Positions 45,665-55,533 of a DNA stretch of 64,000 nt are shown piece after piece. The stretch lies in contig NC_052679.1 in NCBI RefSeq assembly GCF_016802725.1, positions 13,125,463-13,189,462 of the forward strand. The letters are read 5' to 3'. The stretch is from Solenopsis invicta. Taxonomy: Eukaryota > Arthropoda > Insecta > Hymenoptera > Formicidae. The position numbers and the translations under genes were made by a program. A model generated the notes under the pieces. It saw only the letters and a program-made list of their open reading frames with translations. It was not told the origin of the DNA and made no database searches. Position 1 is the first letter of the stretch. Every line of letters begins with the position of its first letter.

Positions 45665-45931
45665 TGTTGTGCTCGACGAGACGAGCACACAAAACACTCG
45701 CGAAGAGAAGAACGAACACATAGGACGAAATAATTAGACACTCTTTTTTATAAAAAAGAACACTGGCTTTAATTAAATGACTATATACAATTAATTGGTA
45801 GCGGAATTATTCAAATATCGCTTAACAGCTCCGCGTCCCGACACAGAACAAAAACCGGCCGCGCTTCTTCTGTCTCATCGATAGATTTATCTTTGGCCAG
45901 CTTCTCAAGCTCGGCCAAACAGGCACAACTA
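45665..45931 (-). repeat. LTR (3' LTR in element orientation)
   Basis: About 267 bp, uninterrupted, and matching the split right LTR throughout. It supplies the empty sites for both insertions found in the other LTR. Confidence 0.85.
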
Positions 45932-46519
45932 CTCCCTTTTTTTAAAAGTTGTCCCGACAACCATTTTCTTTTAAATGCCATCAGACTTCTTGTCGTCTCC
46001 AGGACTCATCTGAGTGTTACTGCTCACAAGAATACTGTTCTGATCCACTTTTCCTCGAATCCAAACGACACTACTAGAATTTTTGCTTATTGAAGAAATC
46101 CTCCTCTCTCAAAGAATAGCCTCTTCAGAGAAATCCTCTCCAAAGAATTGACTCTTCAGGAATCTTTTTTCTTCAAAAACTTCGGGCAAGGTGGGGGTAT
46201 CTACCGTGGACCTAACGTCTCGAAAAACTCACCAAGTTCTTGCCTTGTCATTTGCCCCCAGTCTCACGGGGAAAACCACGGCTCAAAAATTCGGGGCGAC
46301 GCAGTCTTCTTTGAAAGAAGTACTATAGTAATCCTCCGCATGAAGAATGTCGTCTCAAAAGATTTTTATAACTAAAACGAAAAAACAAAATTCGACGATT
46401 ACTCAATTCTAAATAACAAAACCTTGCAAAGAAAAACTTTAAAATCAATAATTCTTTTCCTCTATATCTTAAATAAAATTCTAAGATAAAATTTTCCCGC
46501 AAAAGACTCAAATCTGATT

Positions 46520-47060
46520 TCGATGACTTTTCGTTCTACCCTGAGCTTTTGTCCCAGGTCCGTCTTCTGCGATTCAGAAGAAAAAGAATCGAAGTTCATT
46601 CTCAGCTCCTGACAAAAAAACAATCTTTAGAACTCATTCCTCAAGGCGAGGATTTCTAGGGAAACTCGACGACTTTCTGTTCTACCCTGGGCTCCTGCCA
46701 CTGGTTACCGAGTGTCGTCCGCGTTTGCAATCACAATCCATTCGATGACCTTCTGCTCTACCCTGGGTTCCTGCCACAAGTTACCGAGCGTCGTTTCGAG
46801 CAATATCAAACAAAAATGACGATTTTCTGCTCTCAGTCGGGCTTCTGCTTCGGGAAACTGAACACAGTTTGTTGCAAATCCATTCGCTTGTGCCAATCCA
46901 AGAAATTCTAAAAAAAGAATTAAAACTCATTCTCAGTTTCCGAAGAAAGAACGATTCCCCGAACCCGTCCTCCTAAGCGTGGACTTCTAGGGAAGCACGA
47001 CGACTTCCTGCTCTACCCCGGGCTCCTGCCACGGGTTACCAAGCATCGCCCGTGTCATTC
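46520..47060. repeat. Degenerate repeats in the LTR element interior
   Basis: Four copies of a roughly 50-bp motif (CGATGACCTTCTGCTCTACC, then CTGGG(C/T)TCCTGCCA and GGTTACCGAGCGTCG) start near 46528, 46665, 46743 and 46998, with a more diverged fifth near 46817. Spacing is irregular (75-255 bp). The function is unknown. An expanded packaging or leader motif is one possibility. Confidence 0.7.
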
Positions 47061-47752
47061 CCAATCCAATGCTCTCCAACAAGAAAAAGGAACGAGAGAA
47101 CGTCTCCCTCCAACCTAAAACTGTAACTCTCTCCCACATCTTCTATTTACTCAAGAAAGTTTTAAGAGGAAACGATACGCCATGCGTCAATTAAAACGAT
47201 AGAAATCAATAAATGTAGGTACAACCGTAAAATGGGTTTGACAAAAATATTTTTTTCCTCAACCAAAAAGGTGCCAAAACAACGCGAACGCAACGCGTTC
47301 CCCCGTTCATCCAACGCAAAACACCTCACGCATAAGCAACGCGGATACAACACGCCTCAACCATCCAACGGAAAACTCCTCGCGCGCAAGCAACGCGGAC
47401 ACAACACGTCTCTAACATTTTAAGCAAAACCTCCCCCACATAAATAAATATTTTTGGAAGGACTTAGCTGTGTCTTCCGAAGACGTTGTAGCTCCCCATC
47501 GCGTTGACGAAATAACGTCGCTAACTCCTCCCGACGTTGAAGACAAATGGATCACTCCTCACGCATCTTCCTCAGCATCTCTAAAGTTAAACGAAGGACA
47601 GCTTCTGTCTCCGCCATCTCCACGCGAGAGCTCTGGCATTTCACCGAACGCGTGCAAATTTGCTTTCTTGATTCTGCCATGGCTCGTTTTTATATCTTTA
47701 AAAACGGTCCGAGAACGGCCGGACAAGCCTTCAAAATGTTGTGCTAGACGAG

Positions 47753-47900
47753 GGGCGGATCCCGATGGCGCACGGGACCGACAGCCCACCACCACTCACA
47801 GTGGCCGATGCCTAGAGTTTGGCAATCCGTTGGTTGGGTTAGATAAATCAAAATGATTGGTTGGTGGGCTATCGCACGGCGCGCTATCGGATCCCGTCCC
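47753..47900. mobile_element. 148-bp MITE with probable 8-bp duplication
   Basis: The inverted ends GGGCGGATCCCGATGGCGC and (reversed) GGGACGGGATCCGATAGCGC are flanked by TAGACGAG and TCGACGAG (7 of 8 bases). The interior shares GCCCACCACC / GGTTGGTGGGC. Likely mobilised by a hAT-type enzyme. Confidence 0.7.
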
Positions 47901-48002
47901 TCGACGAGAGACGAGCACACAAAACAATCGCGAAGAAAAGAACAAACACACAGCACGAAATAATTAGACACTCTTTTTTATAAAAAAAAACACTAACTTT
48001 AA

Positions 48003-48982
48003 CCCTTAAACACACCAATCCTGTAAAATACGGAAACACATTTTTGGGTCTGGAAAACTTTTTCAACTTTAAGAAGTTATAACTTTGATTACAATCAATA
48101 TTTTTCTATGATTTTTTTTTAAACAAAAGTTTAAAATCTCAGGAGTGTGACTGCACAATTGGCATTGCTGAAAAATAATTTATTGTGAAGTTATAAAAGA
48201 AAAACCATTAAGCAAAAATGAGAAATTGGTCAAAAATCCACTTTTCCTTCAAAAAATCATATCTTCGCAACAAAAAACGTTTAAGGACTTTCCAATACGG
48301 CGTTTTAAAGCTAAAGAGTCAGACTTTCAAAATAAAATTTGGCAAAGTCATTCCTTTTAAAAAGTATAATTATGTAACATAGAGATATGAGGTATTTTTG
48401 GGCATCTAAAAATCCACTTTAAAAAAAAATCATATTTTTGCAACAAAAAACTTTGAAAAACTTTACAATACGGCGTTTTAAAGCTAAAGATTCATACTTT
48501 CAAAAAAAAATTTATATCAATGTCATTTCTATTAAAAAATGTACATATGTAACAAGGCGAATATGAGGTATTTTTGATTAAATCGTGTCTAAAATTGAAA
48601 ATTGATGTGTTTCATGATATATTTCGGAAAAACTCTCTTTTCTATAGCATTTTATAGTATTCCAACTTTAAACAGAGTATATGCAAGTAACATCCGCAAA
48701 CCGACCTGTTCGAACGTATTTTGTCCAGCTTTTTTATGTAAAATACTCACAAAAAAAGTTTTACTTACACACTATATGAGTCGCATTGACTCTAACAAAA
48801 CTTTGCTGCCGCGCCGTTCGAATTCTAGTTAAGCAAAAAAGTTGATCAACCATATCAATCGAAAGAGGAAATTTCAAACTTTTTTTATGTCTTGGTGCAA
48901 ACCTCTTATCTCATTCCGTCTTCACACAGCAAGCGTTCAAAACTTCATATGGGGTCTCTCAACCCACTTACGTGTTTAAAGG
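48003..48982. mobile_element. 980-bp piggyBac-like MITE with TTAA duplication
   Basis: The ends CCCTTAAACAC and (reversed) CCTTTAAACAC are flanked by TTAA (47999-48002 and 48983-48986). The other LTR shows the intact TTAA site. TTAA plus CCC ends is the piggyBac hallmark. Inside is a two-copy direct repeat of about 173 bp (from 48250 and 48424, with AATACGGCGTTTTAAAGCTA conserved). No transposase. Confidence 0.85.
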
Positions 48983-49254
48983 TTAATTAAATGACTATAT
49001 ACAATTAATTGGTAGCGGAATTATTTAAATATCGCTTGACAGCTCCGTGTCCCAAAACAGAACAAAAGCCGGCCGCGCTTCTTCTGTCTTATCGATAGAT
49101 CTACCTTCGGCCAGTTTCTCAAGCTCGGCCGAACGGGCACAACAATATCCCAGAAAACATTTTGCGAGTAAACGTCCAGCAAATCACGCGCAAAAGGGAT
49201 TCCTACAACGCAAACAAAACCTTATCCAGCTGCGTCGTCATAGCACTAGCAAAA

Positions 49255-49390
49255 CACTAGCACACTTTGTGCGCAATTTCAATAAGCGATATGCACGCAA
49301 AACGCTAGCACACTTTGCGCGCGATCTCAATAAGCGATATGCACGCAAAACGCTAGCACACTTTGCGCGCGATCTCAATAAGCTATACCC
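49255..49390. repeat. 48-bp tandem repeat, nearly three units
   Basis: Units start at 49255, 49303 and 49351 (CGCTAGCACACTTTGCGCGC ...). The second and third are almost identical. The plus-strand frame through it encodes a 16-residue periodic peptide, which I take as chance because the period is a multiple of three and the flanks are non-coding. Confidence 0.85.
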
Positions 49391-49519
49391 TGCCGAAAAT
49401 GTGCTATTAAAAAAAATTGATCGCGAATTGATTGCGATTTAAAAAAAGTTAATCTGAATCGATCAGGATTTCTGCACCGAAAATACGGTATTAAGACCGA
49501 TTGCGAAATAAGATTCAAA

Positions 49520-49945
49520 CCCAGATAGATTTATTAAAACAGAATACATTAATGTAAACGTAATAAATGTTTAGTTTACAAAAAAAAATATTTCTTGTAT
49601 TTTTTCGTTAAAAAAAATTTAAAAAAAGATTAAATTTGAACTAAACATTTAATTTATGTACAAGATTAAATAACAATACAAATTGTTATTTACATGTAAA
49701 AATATAAAATTTTATGTGGGACAGCGTTTCACACACACGCTATGTTTGAAAAGAATGAGAGCGAGTATTCGTCTCGAGGTTACAAAAAGCAGCTTCTAAA
49801 AGTGTCACTAAAGTATGAGCTGACGAGTTGGCGGCGGTGGTGCCTAGATATAACGCCTGTGGCCGCACTCAACTCACAAGAAAATCTGCGGCGTGGCCGC
49901 CTAGCGGTAGCGTTAGCACTCATTTGTTAAACCCATTTCAATCTG
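49520..49945 (+). mobile_element. 426-bp CCCAGATAG MITE, copy 2
   Basis: It runs from CCCAGATAGATTTATT to CAATCTG with AA at 49518-49519 and 49946-49947. It aligns end to end with the minus-strand copy at 16278-16710, which has TT on both sides, so both keep a 2-bp duplication. Confidence 0.85.
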
Positions 49946-50076
49946 AAATTACAGAATTTCAACTTGCTAGCAAAACTCACGCAAACCGCGTACACAGTTT
50001 ATATGCATAAGACGCGCAAACTTTGCGCGCAGAAAATGTTATCTGGGTGCAAGCAACTTACGAGCAAATATAATTA

Positions 50077-50142
50077 TCCGATACACCAGCAAATCACATG
50101 CAAAATGGTATCCATTTGCATGTGATATGCTGGTGTATCGGA
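50077..50142. repeat. Perfect hairpin, about 27-bp stem
   Basis: TCCGATACACCAGCAAATCACATGC pairs with GCATGTGATATGCTGGTGTATCGGA around a short loop, with a single-base difference. It is the subterminal motif of the host element placed head to head. Confidence 0.75.
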
Positions 50143-50454
50143 CAATACATGAACTTAACCAATTTGCGCGCAAAACTCACGCAAACCGCGTGCACAGTTT
50201 ACATGCATAAGACGCGCAAACTTTGCGCGCAAAAAATGTTATCTGGGGAGCAAACGACTAACAATATGTTAGCCATCTACATGTAATTTGCCAGTACATG
50301 GGACAACCCTTACGGAAATGGACTATTATAACTATTAGTAAAGCTATTAATAAAACTATTGGATTATTCATCATAGTTTTTTCGCGGATTATTGGGACGA
50401 ACTATTACACAAAACTATTGAAAAATTATTTGAACCCAATAGTCACTACAATTT

Positions 50455-50880
50455 ATATAGTCATATAAAATATGTATTGATAGATCAATAAATTAAACGT
50501 AATAAATTATAGTTTCCAAAAAATTATTTCTTCTTTTTCGTTCAAAAAGATTAAATAAAGTTTAAATCTGAATTAAACATTTATGTACAAGATCTAATAA
50601 CAATACAAATTGTTATTTTTACATGTAAAAATATAAAATTTTGTGTGGAACAGCGAACCATATACACATCACATTTGAAAAAGAACGAGAGCAAAATTTG
50701 TCTCGAGGTTACAACAACTAGTTCCCAAAAATTTCACTGAAGTGCAATTTAGAACGATCGCGTCACGGTCGCGTCTAGATATAATGTCTGTGGCCGCACT
50801 CGACTCACGAGAAAATCCCCTGCGGCATGGCCACCTAGTGGAAGCCGTGCAAGCCGCAAAGACGCGAAGACTGGCGTCGC
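50455..50880 (+). mobile_element. CCCAGATAG MITE, copy 4 (partial)
   Basis: It matches copy 2 from TCAATAAATTAAACGTAATAAAT through AATATAAAATTTTGTGTGGAACAGCG to GGCCACCTAGTGG. The tips are worn or replaced, so limits are approximate. It lies inside the CCCTTACGG element. Confidence 0.65.
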
Positions 50881-50999
50881 AAAAAAGCTTTGAAACCATA
50901 GACATAGTACAAAGTCTATGTTTGAGACTCAAAACCAAAGCAAATCGCTCGATTTTTGAAAGCACCGTAATATGTTTTTACGTGTAAAATAACTATTAA

Positions 51000-51555
51000 T
51001 AATTGAATGTCTTGGATTTTAACCGTATTCGGTATTTCTAAAATGATTTATAAATGTTTGTCATTTCATAAATAATATACGTTTTCAATAAACCTTTAAT
51101 TAGCTATACCAAATGTGTATAAAATACGTTTATTATTCGTTTAAATATGGCTGCAATAAAAACGTATAAATATAATTTACGCTTAAACTTTTATAACATA
51201 TTTAAAAAGTATATCATACCTGGATATTAAATCCTATTTTTGATATGTTATTTAAAGGGACAACTTTTATAAATCATAAACATATTTAAGAAACGTTTAA
51301 TTAGTATATGATAATATTTTATAGTATTTTTATACGTGTTATACACGTAAATACATTTCTGGCATTTTATAAACCATTTTTCAACGTATAAAATACGTTC
51401 CGTATTATATATACGTAATAAGAACGGTTATTATAAACGTATATTGCATTAACGTTTAAAAACCGTTTTATCTATATACATATCTGCCACATATCTATAC
51501 CTGTTTTATACCATACTTGCGTTTAATAAACGTATAAAACAATCCAGTTCTTATT
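51000..51555. repeat. Block of ACGTATAAAA / TTTTATACGT motifs
   Basis: At least a dozen diverged copies of a 10-14 bp motif around ACGTATAAA occur in both orientations over 550 bp. This is the same building style as the ends of other CCC elements, and it may itself be one with eroded tips. Confidence 0.55.
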
Positions 51556-52340
51556 GGGTTTATTGTGAATAGTCGACTAATAATCATTTGTATATTAATT
51601 ATTAAAAGTAGTGTGGTGATTATTCCAAATAACCTGATTATGAAATCAATAATCATTCCTTAAAAGAATTATTGGGGAATGATTATTGCAAATAATCTCA
51701 TTATGAAATCAATAATCACTCATTCAAAAACTATTAGGAAATGATTATTGCAAATAATCCAATCATTAGATGCTACATAATCATTATTAGAGAATGAATA
51801 ATCACTATTGTAAGTCAATAGTGCTTATTGCCTTTCCAATAGTTCATTTCCGTAAGGGAATACATGAGTTAGCCACTTGTAAGCAATATACACGATGTAA
51901 CACGTTCTACGAACAAAACGCATGCAAATCTGTTACAAAGTTCGCATGCACATCGCGCGCAAAACTTGCCAGCAAGAAATGTTATCTGGAATGTTATAGA
52001 AAAGATGAAACATGTATAATTAAAGAATATTATTTATAAAAAAGTATATAAAATTATTGTTTTTTTTTACTATTTTTACAAATGCGGAATAGAATCTGGA
52101 ATAACTTTTCTGTTATTTGTTTAAATAAGAATGCAAATAGAAATTATGTGTCAATATAATACAATAATTAAATTAAATATGAAAGACTTTCGGGAAGTCA
52201 GGTTTATAAAAGACGTCTAAAAGACGTCTTGCATGAGCCAATTTTCACTTTATGTTATCTGGATAAGAGAAAAAAATAGTGGCATTAATTATTCTTGTTT
52301 ATTATATATTTGCAAAACTATATCTAATAAAAACGAAATT

Positions 52341-52533
52341 TTTGAGTGGTTAAAAAATGGTTGAAATACTTATTAATATCAACCATTGATGTTGAATAGA
52401 CGTTTTTTCAACTTATTAATATCAACTACCAACAACATAGACGTCGAATAAACGTCTTTTCAACTTATTATATCAACCATCAACGACATAGACATCGAAT
52501 AAATGTCTTTCCAACTTATCATTTCTCACTAGG
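52341..52533. repeat. MITE-like tandem repeat, about 58-bp period
   Basis: Three units share ATCAACCAT...GACGTCGAATAAACGTCTTTTCAACTTATTA in decaying form. The right edge ATTTCTCACTAGG matches the tips at 43.09 kb and near 32.08 kb. The left edge is diffuse. Confidence 0.6.
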
Positions 52534-52539
52534 ACTATA

Positions 52540-53454
52540 ACTATTATATTTTACCACATTATATTTAGATTATATTTAGACATCTAGCAGCGCCAAGTTT
52601 TTGTAATTTAAAAATTTTTTATTTCAATAAAATTTTATATTCCTTTTTCCTCTTTAATTCTTTGAGATTAAATGTAATTATATATTCCATTAAAACTTTT
52701 TTAAAATAAAATACATCTATTTGGGTTAGAACAGAAAGATTTCTTATTGGAAATACACAGATAGTACCTCTTGAATTTTATTTAAAAAAAAATTGAAGAT
52801 ACCACCACTTAGATTTTATTTAAAAAATAAAGATACTATCACTTAGATTTTATTTGTTAAAAGTAGTAAAGCAGTTATTTGAAACAGTACATCAATACAT
52901 TCTCTTTATAATTGGCGTAATTTAAAAATTTCATACATTTTTTTAGAAAAATATTTTTAGGTTGGATTAAATTTAAGATATTTATTTTTAAGTAAATATA
53001 GCAGTTATTTCAAAGATATATACCACTTGGATTGGAATAAGAAAATTTGGATAAAGTTCCGAAAAAATGAATTTTCGATTTTATTGCAAATTGGTATACT
53101 ACTGTATTTTGGTGCGTTGATTACAAATATGATAATAAAAATCACCGACAAGGTCATTTTCAAGGTAAAAAATTTAAAAGACTTGAAAAATATCGGTTTT
53201 TTAATATTATTTTGAAAAATATTATAAAAATATTATAAATTTTATAAAAAAATGTTTCAAATAAAAGTTATAACTTTTGAAATAATACATCATTAATGTA
53301 TTATACATTTTTTGCAGAGAATCAATAGTTTTCGAAAAAAGCAAGATGAAAAATACTCGCTTCACGTAGAACTTCAATACTTTAGTCATTATAATAGAAA
53401 AATTATTTTAAAATGAGTTTTCTTTAACTTTTAGTACTGTTTTGCGCAAAAATT
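52540..53454. other. AT-rich gap
   Basis: Only weak direct repeats of ACTTAGATTTTATTT (around 52755-52855) are visible. The 62-codon frame at 53027-53215 is composition-driven. No gene is seen. Confidence 0.55.
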
Positions 53455-54135
53455 AAACGTTTGGGCAGAGGAGGGGCAGAGCCTCTCCCCAACTTACCTT
53501 TTTTTTATAGTTGGGGAATGCGTTACCTCATTTCCGTGCCCTGCGGGGACAGAGCACGGGATATATGGAGCTCTCAACCTACAGGGTCGGTGTATCCACT
53601 AAACCTCAATTGTTTCCGGCGTTTGGGCTCGGGATGGATCGTAGGATCGGGCTGAGCATGCACCGCGATCCGTCCTAACTCTGACGAGTTTCCGCTCGGA
53701 AGCGGAGACTCTTCTCCAGAAGTTAGCCAACCAACGACGAGTAGGGCAGCTGCCCTAACCGGGATTTGTAACGCTTCGGGCTCCCCAGCCCTTCGCGTCC
53801 CGCATCCGCAGCCCCAGGTGGGTCAACCGGACAAATACCACGCCGCTGACACAGCAAGGAGCGTATCTACCGTCTACAGGAGAGAGATGGAGACCATCAC
53901 TGACTTGTGGTGAATCCCCATAACACTGCCTGGTTTCCCCTAATGGGAAGGGGCAGCCACGTCCGGCAGTCCCGGACAACGAAGCGCCGTCGCGGACGCT
54001 GCTTACTGTGTATTAAAGGGGGGGGGGTACAGGTGTTGGTGCAAGAACCTGCGTCGTCTTTCCCGTTCTCTACGCCTTCTCTCCGGGGCGGCGCGGTCTC
54101 CGGATCGTCTTCCCGGGCCCGTTCAGCGACTTCCT
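53455..54135. other. Isolated GC-rich block, unclassified
   Basis: A sharp rise in GC between AT-rich flanks, with open frames on both strands that look accidental. The sequence has the feel of a retrotransposon 5' leader or a SINE/LINE fragment (GCCCTGCGGGGACAGAGCACGGG, a run of ten G at 54018), but no domain supports that. No target duplication was found. Confidence 0.4.
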
Positions 54136-54413
54136 TCCGCGACATAATTACAGTACAAGAAAGAACAGTAGGTCAAAAAACTCCGTCAAAAAACATGGCG
54201 AAAGTTGTCCTTTGCGCATGACCAAATCGCACAACCAGCAATATGGCGGCTAGTCAGCACATGTAGTAGTGGTAGCAGTTGTAGTATGCATCTATAACCT
54301 CTTTTTTTAGTCGAAAATATTACGTGTTTATTTATTGTACTATCCTTTATTACAAAATTTAATTACTATGAATGAAAATTTAATTACTATGAAAGAGATA
54401 GCTATCGTTATTC

Positions 54414-54902
54414 CTTCAAAGGTTGCCAAAGTGCGAGCAATGAGAGCCGAGAAATAAAAAAAACTTTGTTTCGATATCCAAAAGATATAGAGAGGTTGGT
54501 TTACAAATATTGAACCAATTTTTAAATCATCTTTGTATTTAATATTGAGCACGATTTTTAAACATCTTTAATTTTTGAAGATAATGTATTATCAGTTAAT
54601 AATCAAGAAAAACAATATTTTTTACGTTTCTATTTAATACGATGTAAAGTGTGATAAATTTAAGTATGTCAGTACATTAAAAAGTTTAGAAAATGTAAAA
54701 ACAACAAAACAAACTGTTTGTTGTAAATCAAAATTATGGGTGTCAGCCTGTGGTCAAAAAGACTTATTTTTGAAAACAGTTATACAGCTCTATAATAATT
54801 ATAGAATATGCAAACTTTATTTTGAAAATCCCATGTTTTTAAATTTTGAGAAAACAAAATTGCAGCCATATACCGTCCTAAGTTATATTGTGAGAAATAA
54901 TG
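54414..54902 (+). pseudogene. P relic, THAP-domain exons
   Basis: The first piece (54414-54500) carries the RYPKDIERL block of a THAP domain. The second (about 54737-54902) has LYNNYRICKLYFE...MFLN and LQPYTV, the second half of the fold. The zinc histidine is replaced by tyrosine (CKLY in place of C-x2-H), so zinc binding is lost. A GTAAGT donor follows at 54903. Confidence 0.65.
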
Positions 54903-55000
54903 GTAAGTTATATTCTAATAATGTAGCATTAAAATAACATTATACATAACACTATCAATAACACTCATAATAACACTATTTATAATATAATTATTACAGA

Positions 55001-55533
55001 TAAACAAAGTTCAAGTACCTCAAATGTAAAATCACACTGTACAAATAATAAAAATCAACAAGAAGGAAATGTATTGGATACGACTACATTTAGTGAAAGG
55101 AGTTTGGATGTAAGTGAGACAGACAAAACTATAAATATATCAGAAACGAGAGCACAAAATGTATTAGAAACAGAAATGCCAGATGTATCAGAAACAGAGA
55201 TACAAACACCATTATTACTATCTGCTAAATATCCACAAAAAGTACAATTTTGATGAGTTAAGAAGATATAAAACAAAAATAGCCAATTTAGAATTAGAAT
55301 TACAAAAACAGCGAAAAGGGAAGATATTAATTCTTTAAACATATTGCTGAACAAATATTTTTTGCAACAGACATCCGAGTATATGAAAATTCAAGCTCGT
55401 CTTTTTCAAAAAGATGCAAAAGGTAGAAGATATAATAATGGTTCATTTAAACAACATTGTTTATCTATACATTTTTCAAGTCCCAAAGTATATAAAGATT
55501 TAGCAACTAAATTATTTTGTTTACCGAGTATTA
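55001..55533 (+). pseudogene. P relic, linker, coiled coil and start of catalytic region
   Basis: It starts after an ATTACAG acceptor. It encodes a Ser/Thr/Glu-rich linker (to 55250) ending in TGA, a short Lys/Glu/Leu helix and, after a frameshift near 55340, a block DAKGRRYNNGSFKQHCLSIHFSSPKVYKDL that aligns with KHGRRYD...LYFSSPRNYKNL of the first P element. It stops at the inserted TA-flanked element. Confidence 0.75.

Larger units (their letters stand above)
45665..49144 (-). mobile_element. Non-autonomous LTR retrotransposon, minus orientation, TSD ATAT
   Basis: Two direct copies begin TGTTGTGCT and end GCACAACA (right copy) or GCACAACTA (left copy), and ATAT flanks the whole (45661-45664 and 49145-49148). 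On the minus strand a purine tract AAAAAAAGGGAG lies just before the LTR at 45931, and the LTR has a TATAAAAAAG box, so transcription runs right to left. The interior (45932-47737) has no gag or pol, only degenerate repeats. It would depend on another element for copying. Confidence 0.8.
47738..49144 (-). repeat. LTR (5' LTR in element orientation) split by two MITEs
   Basis: LTR pieces 47738-47752, 47901-48002 and 48983-49144 join to the same length as the left LTR once the 148-bp and 980-bp insertions are removed. That both insertions are only in this copy shows they came after the retrotransposon inserted. Confidence 0.85.
50307..51858. mobile_element. CCCTTACGG...GGG element with AA duplication
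   Basis: CCCTTACGGAAATGGACTATT and its reversed partner CCCTTACGGAAATGAACTATT end the element. AA flanks it (50305-50306 and 51859-51860). End regions carry AATAATCATTATTG motifs in both orientations. The middle contains a CCCAGATAG MITE copy and a separate block of ACGTATAAAA / TTTTATACGT motifs (51000-51555). Non-coding. Confidence 0.8.
49149..51990. mobile_element. CCCAGAAAACATTT element, probable AT duplication, multiply invaded
   Basis: The left tip CCCAGAAAACATTTTGCGAG and the reversed right tip TCCAGATAACATTTCTTGCT are inverses, with AT beside each. Remaining interior pieces are rich in GCGCGCAAAACT / GCATGTGAT motifs. It holds the 49520 MITE, a hairpin at 50077 and the CCCTTACGG element at 50307. 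The LTR element above inserted at its left edge. Confidence 0.6.

Noticed and set aside
49047..49442. 131-codon frame with a 16-residue repeat
   Set aside because: The repeat is a 48-bp DNA tandem in non-coding MITE sequence, and the frame starts within an LTR, so it is not a gene.
53755..54221. Overlapping frames on both strands in the GC-rich island
   Set aside because: High GC lowers stop frequency. No domain, no start context and both strands equally open.
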